The notes under the pieces were generated by a model. The model was given only the letters and a program-made list of their open reading frames with translations. It did no database searches and was not told the DNA's origin. From positions 96,084 through 160,083 of the forward strand of contig JAIXZA010000080.1 of assembly GCA_027489965.1 (NCBI GenBank): DNA of 64,000 nucleotides. Direction: 5' to 3'. This DNA is from Verrucomicrobiaceae bacterium (GTDB lineage Bacteria; Verrucomicrobiota; Verrucomicrobiia; Verrucomicrobiales; Verrucomicrobiaceae). Of the stretch, positions 46,195 to 54,402 are shown piece after piece; position 1 is the first letter of the stretch, and each line of letters opens with the position of its first letter. A program made the position numbers and the translations under genes.

Positions 46195-46869
46195 ATGGGT
46201 CACGCTTTAGTTAAGGGAATGAATCGCGATGTCGTTGAAGCCCAAGTGCGTGCCGTCCTGCCCCTAGACGGGAGCTTTGCTGTTTTTTTGGGCAATGAGG
46301 AAAAGACCTTTGTCATCTATGTGGACGAGTCTGTGGGCTCGGCGATCTCGATGTTCATGCGGGGCATCTCCAAGGAACGCCCGATGACCCACGACCTATT
46401 GGCCACGGTTTTACTGGCCTTTGGGGCAAAGGTGGACCGCGTCATCATCAATGAAGTGCATGGCAGTGTGTTTCATGCACGCATGATCCTTTCAGCTGAA
46501 AATGAGCTGCATTCACGGAAACTAATCGAACTGGATACGCGTCCGAGTGACAGCATCGCCATGGCGGTGCAGCAAGGCGCGCCTTTGTTTGTGGCTCAGC
46601 ACGTCTGGGACAGTGTGGACGACATGACGGATACGCTGGCCGAGATCGAAAAACGTGGCCAAGAAGACAAGGACGCCGCTGCCGCTGCTGCGATTGAGGA
46701 CGACGATGAAGATGTCGATGAAATCGACCCTGATGAACTGGATCTGGATCTGGATGCCTTAGCAGGAATCGACCTCGATCAGGACGAAGACGAGGAGGAT
46801 GAAGGTTACAATGATGGCTATAAGGGCAACGACGATGATGACGAAGGCGAAGAGTGGAAGAAAAAATAA
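46195..46869 (+). CDS. bifunctional nuclease family protein (DUF151) with acidic tail
   Basis: A 224-residue protein (216 if the ATG at 46219 is used). Residues about 10-145 form the DUF151/BFN domain (VRAVLPLDGSFAVFLGNEEK, INEVHGSVFHARMIL, ELDTRPSDSIAMAVQQGAPL). The last 65 residues are almost entirely Asp/Glu-rich, ending in KKK; such a tail is not part of the usual domain and may bind basic partners or metal. Members of the family have been linked to nuclease activity and to metal or stress responses; the function here is uncertain. Confidence 0.85.
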   Translation: MGHALVKGMNRDVVEAQVRAVLPLDGSFAVFLGNEEKTFVIYVDESVGSAISMFMRGISKERPMTHDLLATVLLAFGAKVDRVIINEVHGSVFHARMILSAENELHSRKLIELDTRPSDSIAMAVQQGAPLFVAQHVWDSVDDMTDTLAEIEKRGQEDKDAAAAAAIEDDDEDVDEIDPDELDLDLDALAGIDLDQDEDEEDEGYNDGYKGNDDDDEGEEWKKK

Positions 46870-46943
46870 GCCGCCGCTTGCCAAGATGGCCATGTCCCTG
46901 CCGACGTGCTTGCATTAACGCTACCTTCCCGCATGATGCGGAC

Positions 46944-48527
46944 GTGTTTCGTGTTGTTCTTCTTTTGATTCTCTGCGCTGGCCTCTGCACGAGGACGCAC
47001 GCGCAGTCGTTTCAGGAGACGCTGGGCCTACAACCGACTTACCTGACGCTGGATCAAGCCGTGCAAAAGGTCATGGAGAAGAGTCTCGATGTGCGGATCG
47101 AATGGCTGAACTGGGCTATCGCTGAGCAGCAGACAAACAGCGCTCTGGGAAAATTTGAGCCTGCGTTTTTTCTGACCTCGACCTGGCGAGAATCAAACTT
47201 GCCTCAGAATGCTCTGGAGTATGTTCAAACTGGCGGGACCATCGTCGCGCTTCAGGATCCGCGCCTGTTTCAGCAGCAGAGTCTGCTCAGCCAAGCAGGT
47301 ATCACAGGCAAACTACCGACAGGTTTGGAATACAAAATTTTTGCCAGCGCAGGAGAATTCCGCAATGACCTGAATCGTCAGAGGCCACCGGCTATTTTTT
47401 ATCCTGAATATGCAGCGGCTGTAGGAGCCAGCGTAACTCAGCCTCTTCTGCGTGATTTTGGACCAGCGGTAAGTCTGGCTGAGGTAAGGGTAAGTCGTCG
47501 GAATTCGGCCATTGCGGATGCCAAATGGGAGCTGCAATTTCAGCGTTCGCTGAGCCAAGTGATCGTCGAATACTTTGATCTGATTTTTGCCCTGGAAAAC
47601 ATCGAGGTGAAGAGGGAGGTCGTGGCCTTTGCACAGACCTTGGTGATAGAAAACCAGAAGCGACTGGGAGTCGGTGTGCTATCAGCGGCTGATGTTCAGG
47701 AGGCAGAGGTCGCGGTGGCAGTGGCGCGTGAAGAGGTGATCTCAGCTCTCAGTCTTGTGGTAGAAAAACAGATGACTCTGAAGACTCAAATCCTCGGATC
47801 TCTGGAGGAAGGCGGCGGCATGGTTTTCCTGCCGAAAGACTCTCTGCCATTCATCGCACCGCCGACGGATCGCATTCAGCATTTACGGAATGCTTTGCAG
47901 CGCAGGCCTGATCATCGTGCCGCCATTGAAGACGCGGAGAAGCAAGCCATCATTGTGAAGTATGCACGCAATCAACTGCTGCCACGGCTGGACCTCCAGG
48001 CCACGCTTACCGCGAACGGATTGGCAGGTGGACGTGGCGATGCCTTTGGAAGTGCGTTTCAGCGTCAAGGCTACGACACCCAGGTAGGTTTTCAGTTCAC
48101 CATCCCGCTGGGGAACCGCACAGCGAAGGCCAATAGCAACGTGGCTGACCACCGCCAGCAGCAGGCTATTTTAAACATCGCTCGCAGTGAACTCAGCATC
48201 TCAGTGGAACTCGACAGCGTGATCGCCCGAGTCAGATCAGCTCGTGCACGGATGGAGTCCACCCGTGAATCAGCGCGCTTGGCTGAGCGGCTTTTAGAGA
48301 CGGAACAAAAGCGCCTGGAAGAAGGTTTAGCGCGCAGCTTTGATGTGCTCAAAGCGCGCACTTCACTGGCGGATGCACGCACGAGGCAGATTGCAGCTCA
48401 TGCGGACTACAACAAGGCTGCTACACAGCTCCAGCTCGTCACAGGCACTTTACTAGAGAGATATGGCATCCGCATCGACCGTGGCAAAAACCAGCTGCAA
48501 AGCGCCCGGGAGGTGAAGAGCAAGTAA
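46944..48527 (+). CDS. TolC family outer-membrane efflux protein
   Basis: A 527-residue protein. The start is taken as GTG 46944 because a clean signal peptide follows (FRVVLLLILCAGLCTRTHAQ); an ATG at 46854 in frame would add 30 hydrophilic residues and overlap the preceding gene. Two OEP repeats are visible: LTLDQAVQKVMEKSLDVRIE with LLRDFGPAVSLAEVRVSRRN, and the second half with IPLGNRTAKANSNVADHRQQ and the long coiled coil ending SFDVLKARTSLADARTRQ. It would form the outer-membrane channel of the adaptor coded 2 bp downstream. Confidence 0.9.
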   Translation: MFRVVLLLILCAGLCTRTHAQSFQETLGLQPTYLTLDQAVQKVMEKSLDVRIEWLNWAIAEQQTNSALGKFEPAFFLTSTWRESNLPQNALEYVQTGGTIVALQDPRLFQQQSLLSQAGITGKLPTGLEYKIFASAGEFRNDLNRQRPPAIFYPEYAAAVGASVTQPLLRDFGPAVSLAEVRVSRRNSAIADAKWELQFQRSLSQVIVEYFDLIFALENIEVKREVVAFAQTLVIENQKRLGVGVLSAADVQEAEVAVAVAREEVISALSLVVEKQMTLKTQILGSLEEGGGMVFLPKDSLPFIAPPTDRIQHLRNALQRRPDHRAAIEDAEKQAIIVKYARNQLLPRLDLQATLTANGLAGGRGDAFGSAFQRQGYDTQVGFQFTIPLGNRTAKANSNVADHRQQQAILNIARSELSISVELDSVIARVRSARARMESTRESARLAERLLETEQKRLEEGLARSFDVLKARTSLADARTRQIAAHADYNKAATQLQLVTGTLLERYGIRIDRGKNQLQSAREVKSK

Positions 48528-48529
48528 TC

Positions 48530-50479
48530 ATGGCGACAGCACCGACAGATCGTCTTCAGTCACTGCAAAAGCTCTCTGCAGAACTGGCGCGTGTGGCTGG
48601 TTCACCAGCATCGGATCAGGATGTACTGAAAGGGGTGCTCACACTTTTATGCAGTGCCACAGAGTCTCTAGGCGGCGCGATTTGGCTGGTGGCGAGACGC
48701 GAAGGACGAGATTTATCTCTAAAACTCGGTGCAGCTGACAGAATAGAGGAGGCGGCTGGCAATGCTGAAAGTGCCCAGCGCCAGCAGGTGCTGCGTGCCG
48801 CAAGTGAGGTCATCCTTTCTTCTCAGCCTCTGGTATTAATGCCTGCTCCAACTGGTCAGGAAGCCGTCACGCCAGGAGTCTTAGTCAACCTTGGTCCACA
48901 CGGCATTGTTGCAGTGCCGCTGCGCAGTGGTGATGATCATCTCGGCGCCGTGCAGCTTTGGTTTCCGCAGCAGAGCGATCCCAAAAAACTAGCGGAGTTA
49001 GCCCTGATGCTCCAGGCACTCATGACAGAACTGGGGCCACGGCTTAGGGCACGCCAAATGCGTGAATTAGGGGCGCAAAGTCAGCGCCAGCAGCAGCTCC
49101 TGCAAATGGCGCAGGACATGACAGGGCAATTGGATCCTGAGCAGGCCGCCAGACTGGCCACAGCTCATGCGCGGGAGCTTTTAGGCATCAATCGTGTCAG
49201 CATTCTCATTCGACAAGGAGATCGCTGGCGCGTCATCGGCATCTCCGGCCAACCGCAAGTCGAGACGCGCTCCGAACCTGTCGTGCGCATGATCCAGCTG
49301 GCTAAATCTATCGCTAACGATCAGCTGCAAATCATCACCGCAGGGACTCATCGCGATTATTTTGCAGACACGCCCATGCAGTCGGTGGCACTGGTGCCTT
49401 TACGTGATGGCGCTGAGGGTCGCGTGCTTGGTATTTTACTCTGTGAAAGTGCAGATGCGGCCAGCTTTGGCCCAGCTGGAGTGGCAGGTGATCCAAGACC
49501 ACCATCACTGGCTCTCGCGCAGTGGTTAGCCGATCTAACGGGGCGCTCGCTCAAAGCTGCGCTTGTACATCAGTCGCTACCGCTAGCACCGCTCTTGGCC
49601 AAATTAGGACACTGGCGTGAATCCGCCACGACCACACAACGTCGGCGCTGGATGACCAGGCTCGTTGTTTCCGTAGCTCTTCTCCTCATCGCTTTTCTTT
49701 GGCCTCTACAAATCAAGATCGAGGGTAACTGTACTCTGCTGCCACGGAAAAGAGCGATGATCACCACAGAGACTGCGGGGCGAGTGGATGAGGTTCTGGT
49801 GCGTGAAGGTGATCGCGTCAAAAAAGATCAGGTCATCGCTCGGCTTGATACACGCAGACTTCAGAGTGATTGGGAAAGCAGCGTGCAATCACGCAAACGA
49901 CTGGAAGCCGAAGCCGAGCGCCAGCGTGGCCAGGGAAAAGAAGCTCTGGCTCGGATCGCCATGCTCGAAGCTCAGGCCACGGCTGAAACGGAAAAAAGGC
50001 TGCGTATAGAGATGGATCTGTCGGCCCTGCGTGCGCCGATCGACGGTGTGGTCATGACGAAAGACGTGCATCTGCGCAGCGGTACCTTTTTACAGTCGGG
50101 CGAAATGTTTGCCGAAGTGGCCACGGTCGATACCTGGGATCTGCGACTTGAAATTGCCGAAGCCGACATCAGCGACATCAAGGAAGCGCTCACCGAGTCC
50201 GCGCCGAGAGAGGTGCGTTACCTGCTTTACACTCAAAGTGCACATCCGCTGAAAGCCCTGCTGGAAAGCAGCGAGCAAATCAGCCCTGCCCTGCAAAGCA
50301 GCAAAGAAGGCGGCGTTTTCAGCATCACTCTACCAAGTATCAACCTGCCAAGTGACCTGCAGCCGCTCATGCGCCCCGGCTTAACCGGACGGGCCAAGAT
50401 CGAACTCGACCGCCGCGCTGCTGGCCGCGTGCTGCTGAGAAAATTCACCCGCTGGCTGCAAATGCGCTGGTGGCTTTGA
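48530..50479 (+). CDS. GAF-domain-containing HlyD-type periplasmic adaptor
   Basis: A 649-residue protein with an unusual layout. Residues about 1-330 are cytoplasmic with two GAF-like domains (about 20-170, e.g. GGAIWLVARREGRDLSLKLG; and about 195-335, LLGINRVSILIRQGDRWRVI). A single membrane helix follows (about 377-393, VVSVALLLIAFLWPLQI), then the HlyD barrel-sandwich part (GRVDEVLVREGDRVKKDQVI), a coiled-coil hairpin (about 445-495) and a beta-barrel region. It starts 2 bp after the TolC-like gene. Membrane fusion proteins usually lack cytoplasmic sensors; the GAF domains suggest ligand-controlled assembly. No pump, ABC or M50 partner is coded next to it. Confidence 0.88.
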   Translation: MATAPTDRLQSLQKLSAELARVAGSPASDQDVLKGVLTLLCSATESLGGAIWLVARREGRDLSLKLGAADRIEEAAGNAESAQRQQVLRAASEVILSSQPLVLMPAPTGQEAVTPGVLVNLGPHGIVAVPLRSGDDHLGAVQLWFPQQSDPKKLAELALMLQALMTELGPRLRARQMRELGAQSQRQQQLLQMAQDMTGQLDPEQAARLATAHARELLGINRVSILIRQGDRWRVIGISGQPQVETRSEPVVRMIQLAKSIANDQLQIITAGTHRDYFADTPMQSVALVPLRDGAEGRVLGILLCESADAASFGPAGVAGDPRPPSLALAQWLADLTGRSLKAALVHQSLPLAPLLAKLGHWRESATTTQRRRWMTRLVVSVALLLIAFLWPLQIKIEGNCTLLPRKRAMITTETAGRVDEVLVREGDRVKKDQVIARLDTRRLQSDWESSVQSRKRLEAEAERQRGQGKEALARIAMLEAQATAETEKRLRIEMDLSALRAPIDGVVMTKDVHLRSGTFLQSGEMFAEVATVDTWDLRLEIAEADISDIKEALTESAPREVRYLLYTQSAHPLKALLESSEQISPALQSSKEGGVFSITLPSINLPSDLQPLMRPGLTGRAKIELDRRAAGRVLLRKFTRWLQMRWWL

Positions 50480-50525
50480 GCACCGCGCTTGCCAGCCAGT
50501 CATCACCCGCTTTCTTCTCCTCACC

Positions 50526-50726
50526 ATGACCATCACCCTGAACGGAACTAAACGCGACTTTCCTGCTCCCCTGACGATGACCAGCCTCCTGGAGGCCGTG
50601 GGCCTGGCTGGCAAGCCAGTCATCGTGGAGCAAAATCAACTGGCTCTTTTGCCAAAAGAAATCACCAGCGCCACGATCAATGATGGCGATATGATCGAGA
50701 TCGTACAAATCACGGCAGGAGGCTAG
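50526..50726 (+). CDS. thiS: sulfur carrier protein ThiS
   Basis: A 66-residue ubiquitin-like protein ending in the required Gly-Gly (VQITAGG). The N-terminal MTITLNGTKRDF and the DGDMIEIV strand match ThiS. As a thiocarboxylate it donates sulfur for the thiazole ring of thiamine. thiG, thiF and other thiamine genes are not nearby, so it is isolated; a MoaD-like role is possible but the length and ending fit ThiS better. The next gene begins 3 bp after its stop. Confidence 0.85.
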   Translation: MTITLNGTKRDFPAPLTMTSLLEAVGLAGKPVIVEQNQLALLPKEITSATINDGDMIEIVQITAGG

Positions 50727-50729
50727 CGC

Positions 50730-52169
50730 ATGGTGAAAAACGCCCTCATTCTGATTTTAGCAGCAGCCCTAGCCTTTGTACTTTGGCAGCAGGCCACTCG
50801 GTCGCCGGAGCCGATACCAGTCATTGAGAAACCGGCGGTGCCGCCAGCACCGATCATTCCCGCGGTGCCACAGGAATCACCGATCCATAAAATCCTGCGA
50901 GAAGCAGCGGCTAAGCCTGGACTGAAAGGAGCTGCCATTGGCTTTTGTCTCATGGATGCCGAGAGCGCGGTGATCGAAGATCATCAGGCGCAGACTGCCT
51001 TTATCCCAGCCTCTAGTTTAAAAACTGTCACCACAGCGACTGCATTGGAAATCTGGGGACCTGATTTTCAAATCGAAACCCACCTCAATGCCACAACACC
51101 GCCCAAAAACGGCGTCATTGAAGGAGACCTTATCCTAGTGGGGCGCGGTGACCCCATGCTGAGCTTGGCGGATCTTCATGTCATGGCTGAGGATCTAAAA
51201 AAGCTCGGAGTGACGACTATCCAAGGCCGCATCATTGGAGATGGCAGGCTTTTCAAAGGATCGATCTTTGATGATTTTTGGAACTGGGGAGACATCGGCA
51301 ATGGTTATGGCAGCGCCGTATCCGGCCTGAATCTGGAGCATAACCGCTACACCGCCGTTTTTCGTGCCTCAGCCACAGTAGGCCAGCCGGCTGAATTTCT
51401 GGGCACAGACCCTGAAGTGCCTGGAGTGACGGCGATCAATGAAACGCTGACAGGTGCCGCCGACTCTGGAGATGGGGTCGTCATTCACGGTGGCGAGCAT
51501 GCAGGCGTGGTCCACCTGCGTGGCAGCGTGCCTTTGGGCGAAAGTCACTTTCAGATTCTCGGCGCGGTGCCCGACCCCGAATACTTTGCGGCGCATCATT
51601 TGAAAAAAATTCTCATCACTGCAGGCATAACCGTCAGAGGCGCTGCAGCAGCTTGGAGTGCTCTTGAAACGCCACCTACTGAGCCAACGGAGGTGCTGGT
51701 CACACACCGGTCGCCAAGACTGAAAGAGATCATCACCAGCATTCACGCCACTTCGGACAATCATGAAACCGAGTGCCTCTTCCGTCTGCTCGGCCTACAA
51801 GGACGGAAAGCACCTGATGCGGTCATTCGCGAGCACTGGAAATCTCGCGGATTAAACTTCACCGGCCTGCGGATGGAAGATGGCTGTGGCTTAGCGAGGG
51901 CTGATTTTATCACACCCCATGACCTAACCCGGCTGCAGCACTTGGCGGCTCGCGGGCCTTTTGGAGCGATTTATACAGACTCCCTGCTAAGCAAAGACAC
52001 TCTGCATTGGAAAGGCGGTGCCATGTCCAGCATCCGATCCACGACTGGCATGATCACGACCAAGTCAGGGAAAGAATACTCCTTCACCTTCATGATCAAT
52101 CACTACGCTGACGGTCAGGCAGCCAGCGCACTGAGAGATGCACTGATCGAGGCTATGCTCGGCTTATGA
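50730..52169 (+). CDS. dacB: D-alanyl-D-alanine carboxypeptidase/endopeptidase, PBP4 type (S13)
   Basis: A 479-residue periplasmic protein with an N-terminal signal/anchor (ALILILAAALAFVLW). The S13 motifs are S-x-x-K in PASSLKTVTTATAL (about residue 93), the domain II element LVGRGDPML, SGLNLEHNRYT, and S-x-N in HATSDNHETECL. The third motif, normally KTG, appears as WKGGAMSS, i.e. KGG, with the following strand TKSGKEYSFTFMIN conserved. It would trim peptidoglycan stem peptides or cross-bridges. It lies 3 bp after thiS and likely shares a transcript with the TolC/HlyD genes. Confidence 0.88.
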   Translation: MVKNALILILAAALAFVLWQQATRSPEPIPVIEKPAVPPAPIIPAVPQESPIHKILREAAAKPGLKGAAIGFCLMDAESAVIEDHQAQTAFIPASSLKTVTTATALEIWGPDFQIETHLNATTPPKNGVIEGDLILVGRGDPMLSLADLHVMAEDLKKLGVTTIQGRIIGDGRLFKGSIFDDFWNWGDIGNGYGSAVSGLNLEHNRYTAVFRASATVGQPAEFLGTDPEVPGVTAINETLTGAADSGDGVVIHGGEHAGVVHLRGSVPLGESHFQILGAVPDPEYFAAHHLKKILITAGITVRGAAAAWSALETPPTEPTEVLVTHRSPRLKEIITSIHATSDNHETECLFRLLGLQGRKAPDAVIREHWKSRGLNFTGLRMEDGCGLARADFITPHDLTRLQHLAARGPFGAIYTDSLLSKDTLHWKGGAMSSIRSTTGMITTKSGKEYSFTFMINHYADGQAASALRDALIEAMLGL

Positions 52170-52175
52170 TCCAGA

Positions 52176-53150
52176 TTATTTTTGGTTGCCTGTGATGATG
52201 CTGCCCATCTTCAGGCCGGTTTCAGTATTCTTGAGGTTCTGCGCGAGGTATTGCTCCAGGGTCCTCAGCTGCCCAGGCGTCATGGTGGTGGCAGACTGCT
52301 CCAAGATGCGCTGATTATTCTGCCTCATCATTTCCAGTAAGCGGGTAATGTTGATATCATTAATCTGAGATGGATCTTGCAAAGACTTTGAAAGCGCCGC
52401 CTGCTCTGGAGTCGGCGATTTGCGAACCTGAGTCATGGTGTTCATCAAGATCTGCTCCTGCTGCTGCGTCAGAGGCTCGCTGGATGAAGCAAACAAGGTG
52501 CGGCCCATGGCATCAAAGGAAGTGCGTTCAGGCTTGGTGTCCTCATAGGCTTGGAAGTTATTCCAGTCGCTGTCATTGTTCAGGAAGGTCTTGATGGCAT
52601 CATCGTAGGTCTTCTTGTTCTTCTCCGCCTGAGCGACGATCTGTTTCCTTTGCTCAGGGCTGAGATTGGGATCCAACATTTTCATGCCGAGATCCGTCTC
52701 CACCTTCTGCTTATCGACGAGGAGCTTTTTGAAATGCGCTTTTTCTTCATCAGTGAGCTGCAGCTGATCCATGAGCCGAGCGTAACTGGCCTCCACCTGC
52801 ATGGCTTGCTGCTGCTCCATCATGGCGCGCATGGCTGGGTTTTTCAGCATCTCGCGCAGAGCTCCAGCCTGTCCACCGACGGGTGTCGCTGTTGGACTGC
52901 CATTGACAGGTGATCCACCAGCACTCGGAGCATCAATGCTGGGAGCTGAGGTCATCGTCCGCGCGGGTGCTGGGACCGGTTTTTCCGCCAGTTCACGTCG
53001 CAACTGGCTGATCGTCTGACGGGCTTCTTTGAGATCCGTCTCCAACCGCGCCACCCGTGGATCTGTCGGTGCCGGCGTGCCTAAAACCCAGGCCAGCGCG
53101 ATGATGCAGCTCATGGACAGAAGGGCGAGAGAGATGGTAATAGCTTTCAT
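52176..53150 (-). CDS. membrane-anchored coiled-coil protein of unknown function
   Basis: A 324-residue protein from ATG 53150 (an ATG at 53168 would add six residues). It has one N-terminal membrane helix (ISLALLSMSCIIALAWVLG), a short coiled coil (RVARLETDLKEARQTISQLR), a Pro/Ser-rich linker and a helical domain with LQLTDEEKAHFKKLL and LSPEQRKQIVAQAEKNK. The LT-x-E/LSPEQR pattern recalls Spy/CpxP (LTXXQ) periplasmic proteins, but the match is weak. It converges with dacB (6-bp gap) and is divergent from pstS. Confidence 0.6.
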   Translation of the reverse strand: MKAITISLALLSMSCIIALAWVLGTPAPTDPRVARLETDLKEARQTISQLRRELAEKPVPAPARTMTSAPSIDAPSAGGSPVNGSPTATPVGGQAGALREMLKNPAMRAMMEQQQAMQVEASYARLMDQLQLTDEEKAHFKKLLVDKQKVETDLGMKMLDPNLSPEQRKQIVAQAEKNKKTYDDAIKTFLNNDSDWNNFQAYEDTKPERTSFDAMGRTLFASSSEPLTQQQEQILMNTMTQVRKSPTPEQAALSKSLQDPSQINDINITRLLEMMRQNNQRILEQSATTMTPGQLRTLEQYLAQNLKNTETGLKMGSIITGNQK

Positions 53151-53489
53151 ATCAAGGCGTGGGCACAACTTCTTTAAATCATCCCACGCCAGATGACGAG
53201 AATGAAATCACCGTCTTTTGTAGACTTGTCATGGTGGTTTGTTCAATCGTCCGAAGTGATCAAGAAGGCCACTTGATGACCTCCTTCAAAAATGAACCAA
53301 CTCAGCTGAGTCCCCCAAAGTGACATGATTGTTTAAATACATCCCTTAATAATTCGAGAAATCTGTGTCTTCTTTGAGATTTGATCAGTCAATGTGACAG
53401 TTTCGCCATGATGGAGTTTTTGCCGGGAAGCCATTTTAACGGCAATAAAACGTGCCACCGTAGGCTTGCCCACCCAAACTTTAACCCGC
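53151..53489. other. divergent intergenic region upstream of pstS
   Basis: This 339-bp gap separates the unknown coiled-coil gene from pstS. It is more AT-rich than its surroundings near 53330-53370 (TTTAAATAC, TTAATAATTCGAG), where promoters are likely. CTTGTCATGGTGGTTTGTTCA (about 53225-53245) and TGTGACAG (about 53394-53401) faintly recall pho boxes, but neither has two well-spaced CTGTCAT repeats. No small gene or stable RNA was recognised. Confidence 0.4.
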
Positions 53490-54305
53490 ATGAAATCTGT
53501 ACTGCTATTCTTCATCATGATGATGTCGATGGCTACAGGCCTAAAGGCGCAAATGACCCTTCGCATCCGTGGATCCGATACCCTTGGGGCGAAACTGGTT
53601 CCTCAACTTGCTGAAGCCTTCAAAAAGCAGGGCCATAAAGTCAGCTTTGACATCGCCGCTGAGGGCTCTTCCACCACCTTTACCAACCTAGCCTCAGGCA
53701 CAGCTGAAATCGGCATGTCCAGTCGAAAGGTCAAAGCAGACGAGCGCGCCTTGATTCGTAGTAAAGGAGCACTCCTTCACGAGTATGAGCTCGCTTGGGA
53801 CATGATCTGCATCGTGCTAAACAAGAACAATCCGATCAATGATCTGAGCAAAAAGCAACTTCTTCAGATTTTTGCCGGAGATATCAAGGACTGGAGCGAG
53901 GTCGGAGGAACGCCAGGCCCCATATCCGTCTACACTCGTAATACGTCTTCTGGAACGTACAGAGACTTTATCTCGATGGCCATGAAAGGTCGTGAATATG
54001 GCGCACAAAGCCAGAAAATGGCCGGTAATGAACAGATCGCCTCTGAGGTCGGCTCCAACATGAATGGCATTGGCTATGTCGGGCTGGCTTACGCCCAGTC
54101 AAAAAGCATCAAGATAATCACTGTCGCCGGGGCAGAACCCACGGTGCCCAAAATGAAGCAGTACCCCTACGCCCGTCCAACTTACTTTTACACCTGTGGA
54201 GAGCCAACAGGAACAACCAAAGAGTTCATCGACTTTTGCCTGAGTGGGGCTGGTGAAGCCATCGTTAACAAAGTCGGCTTCATACCACTCACTCTGGCAA
54301 AGTAA
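53490..54305 (+). CDS. pstS: phosphate ABC transporter substrate-binding protein
   Basis: A 271-residue periplasmic phosphate-binding protein. ATG 53490 is preferred over 53466 because the signal peptide (MKSVLLFFIMMMSMATGLKA) begins there. Phosphate-contact motifs include IRGSDTLGAKL (N-terminal loop), AAEGSSTTFTNLASGTAEIG with the MSSRK element, and YTRNTSSGTYRDF. It captures inorganic phosphate for the PstCAB channel coded downstream. First gene of the pst operon; there is a 97-bp gap to pstC. Confidence 0.93.
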   Translation: MKSVLLFFIMMMSMATGLKAQMTLRIRGSDTLGAKLVPQLAEAFKKQGHKVSFDIAAEGSSTTFTNLASGTAEIGMSSRKVKADERALIRSKGALLHEYELAWDMICIVLNKNNPINDLSKKQLLQIFAGDIKDWSEVGGTPGPISVYTRNTSSGTYRDFISMAMKGREYGAQSQKMAGNEQIASEVGSNMNGIGYVGLAYAQSKSIKIITVAGAEPTVPKMKQYPYARPTYFYTCGEPTGTTKEFIDFCLSGAGEAIVNKVGFIPLTLAK

Positions 54306-54402
54306 TCCGGCGTTTGACAGACTGCTGCTTCGGGCGAAAAGGAGGCATCTCCGCTACCGAATTTTGATTGCCCCTAACCTACCACACCGACCGACCAACT
54401 GA

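Noticed and set aside
46854..46943. Upstream extension of the TolC-like protein
   Set aside because: Would overlap the acidic-tail gene and place 30 hydrophilic residues before the signal peptide; GTG 46944 is better.
50480..50525. TPP riboswitch upstream of thiS
   Set aside because: Only 46 bp separate the genes, and the conserved CTGAGA core is absent.
53151..53489. Pho box upstream of pstS
   Set aside because: No pair of CTGTCAT-like repeats with 11-bp periodicity could be aligned; only weak single matches.
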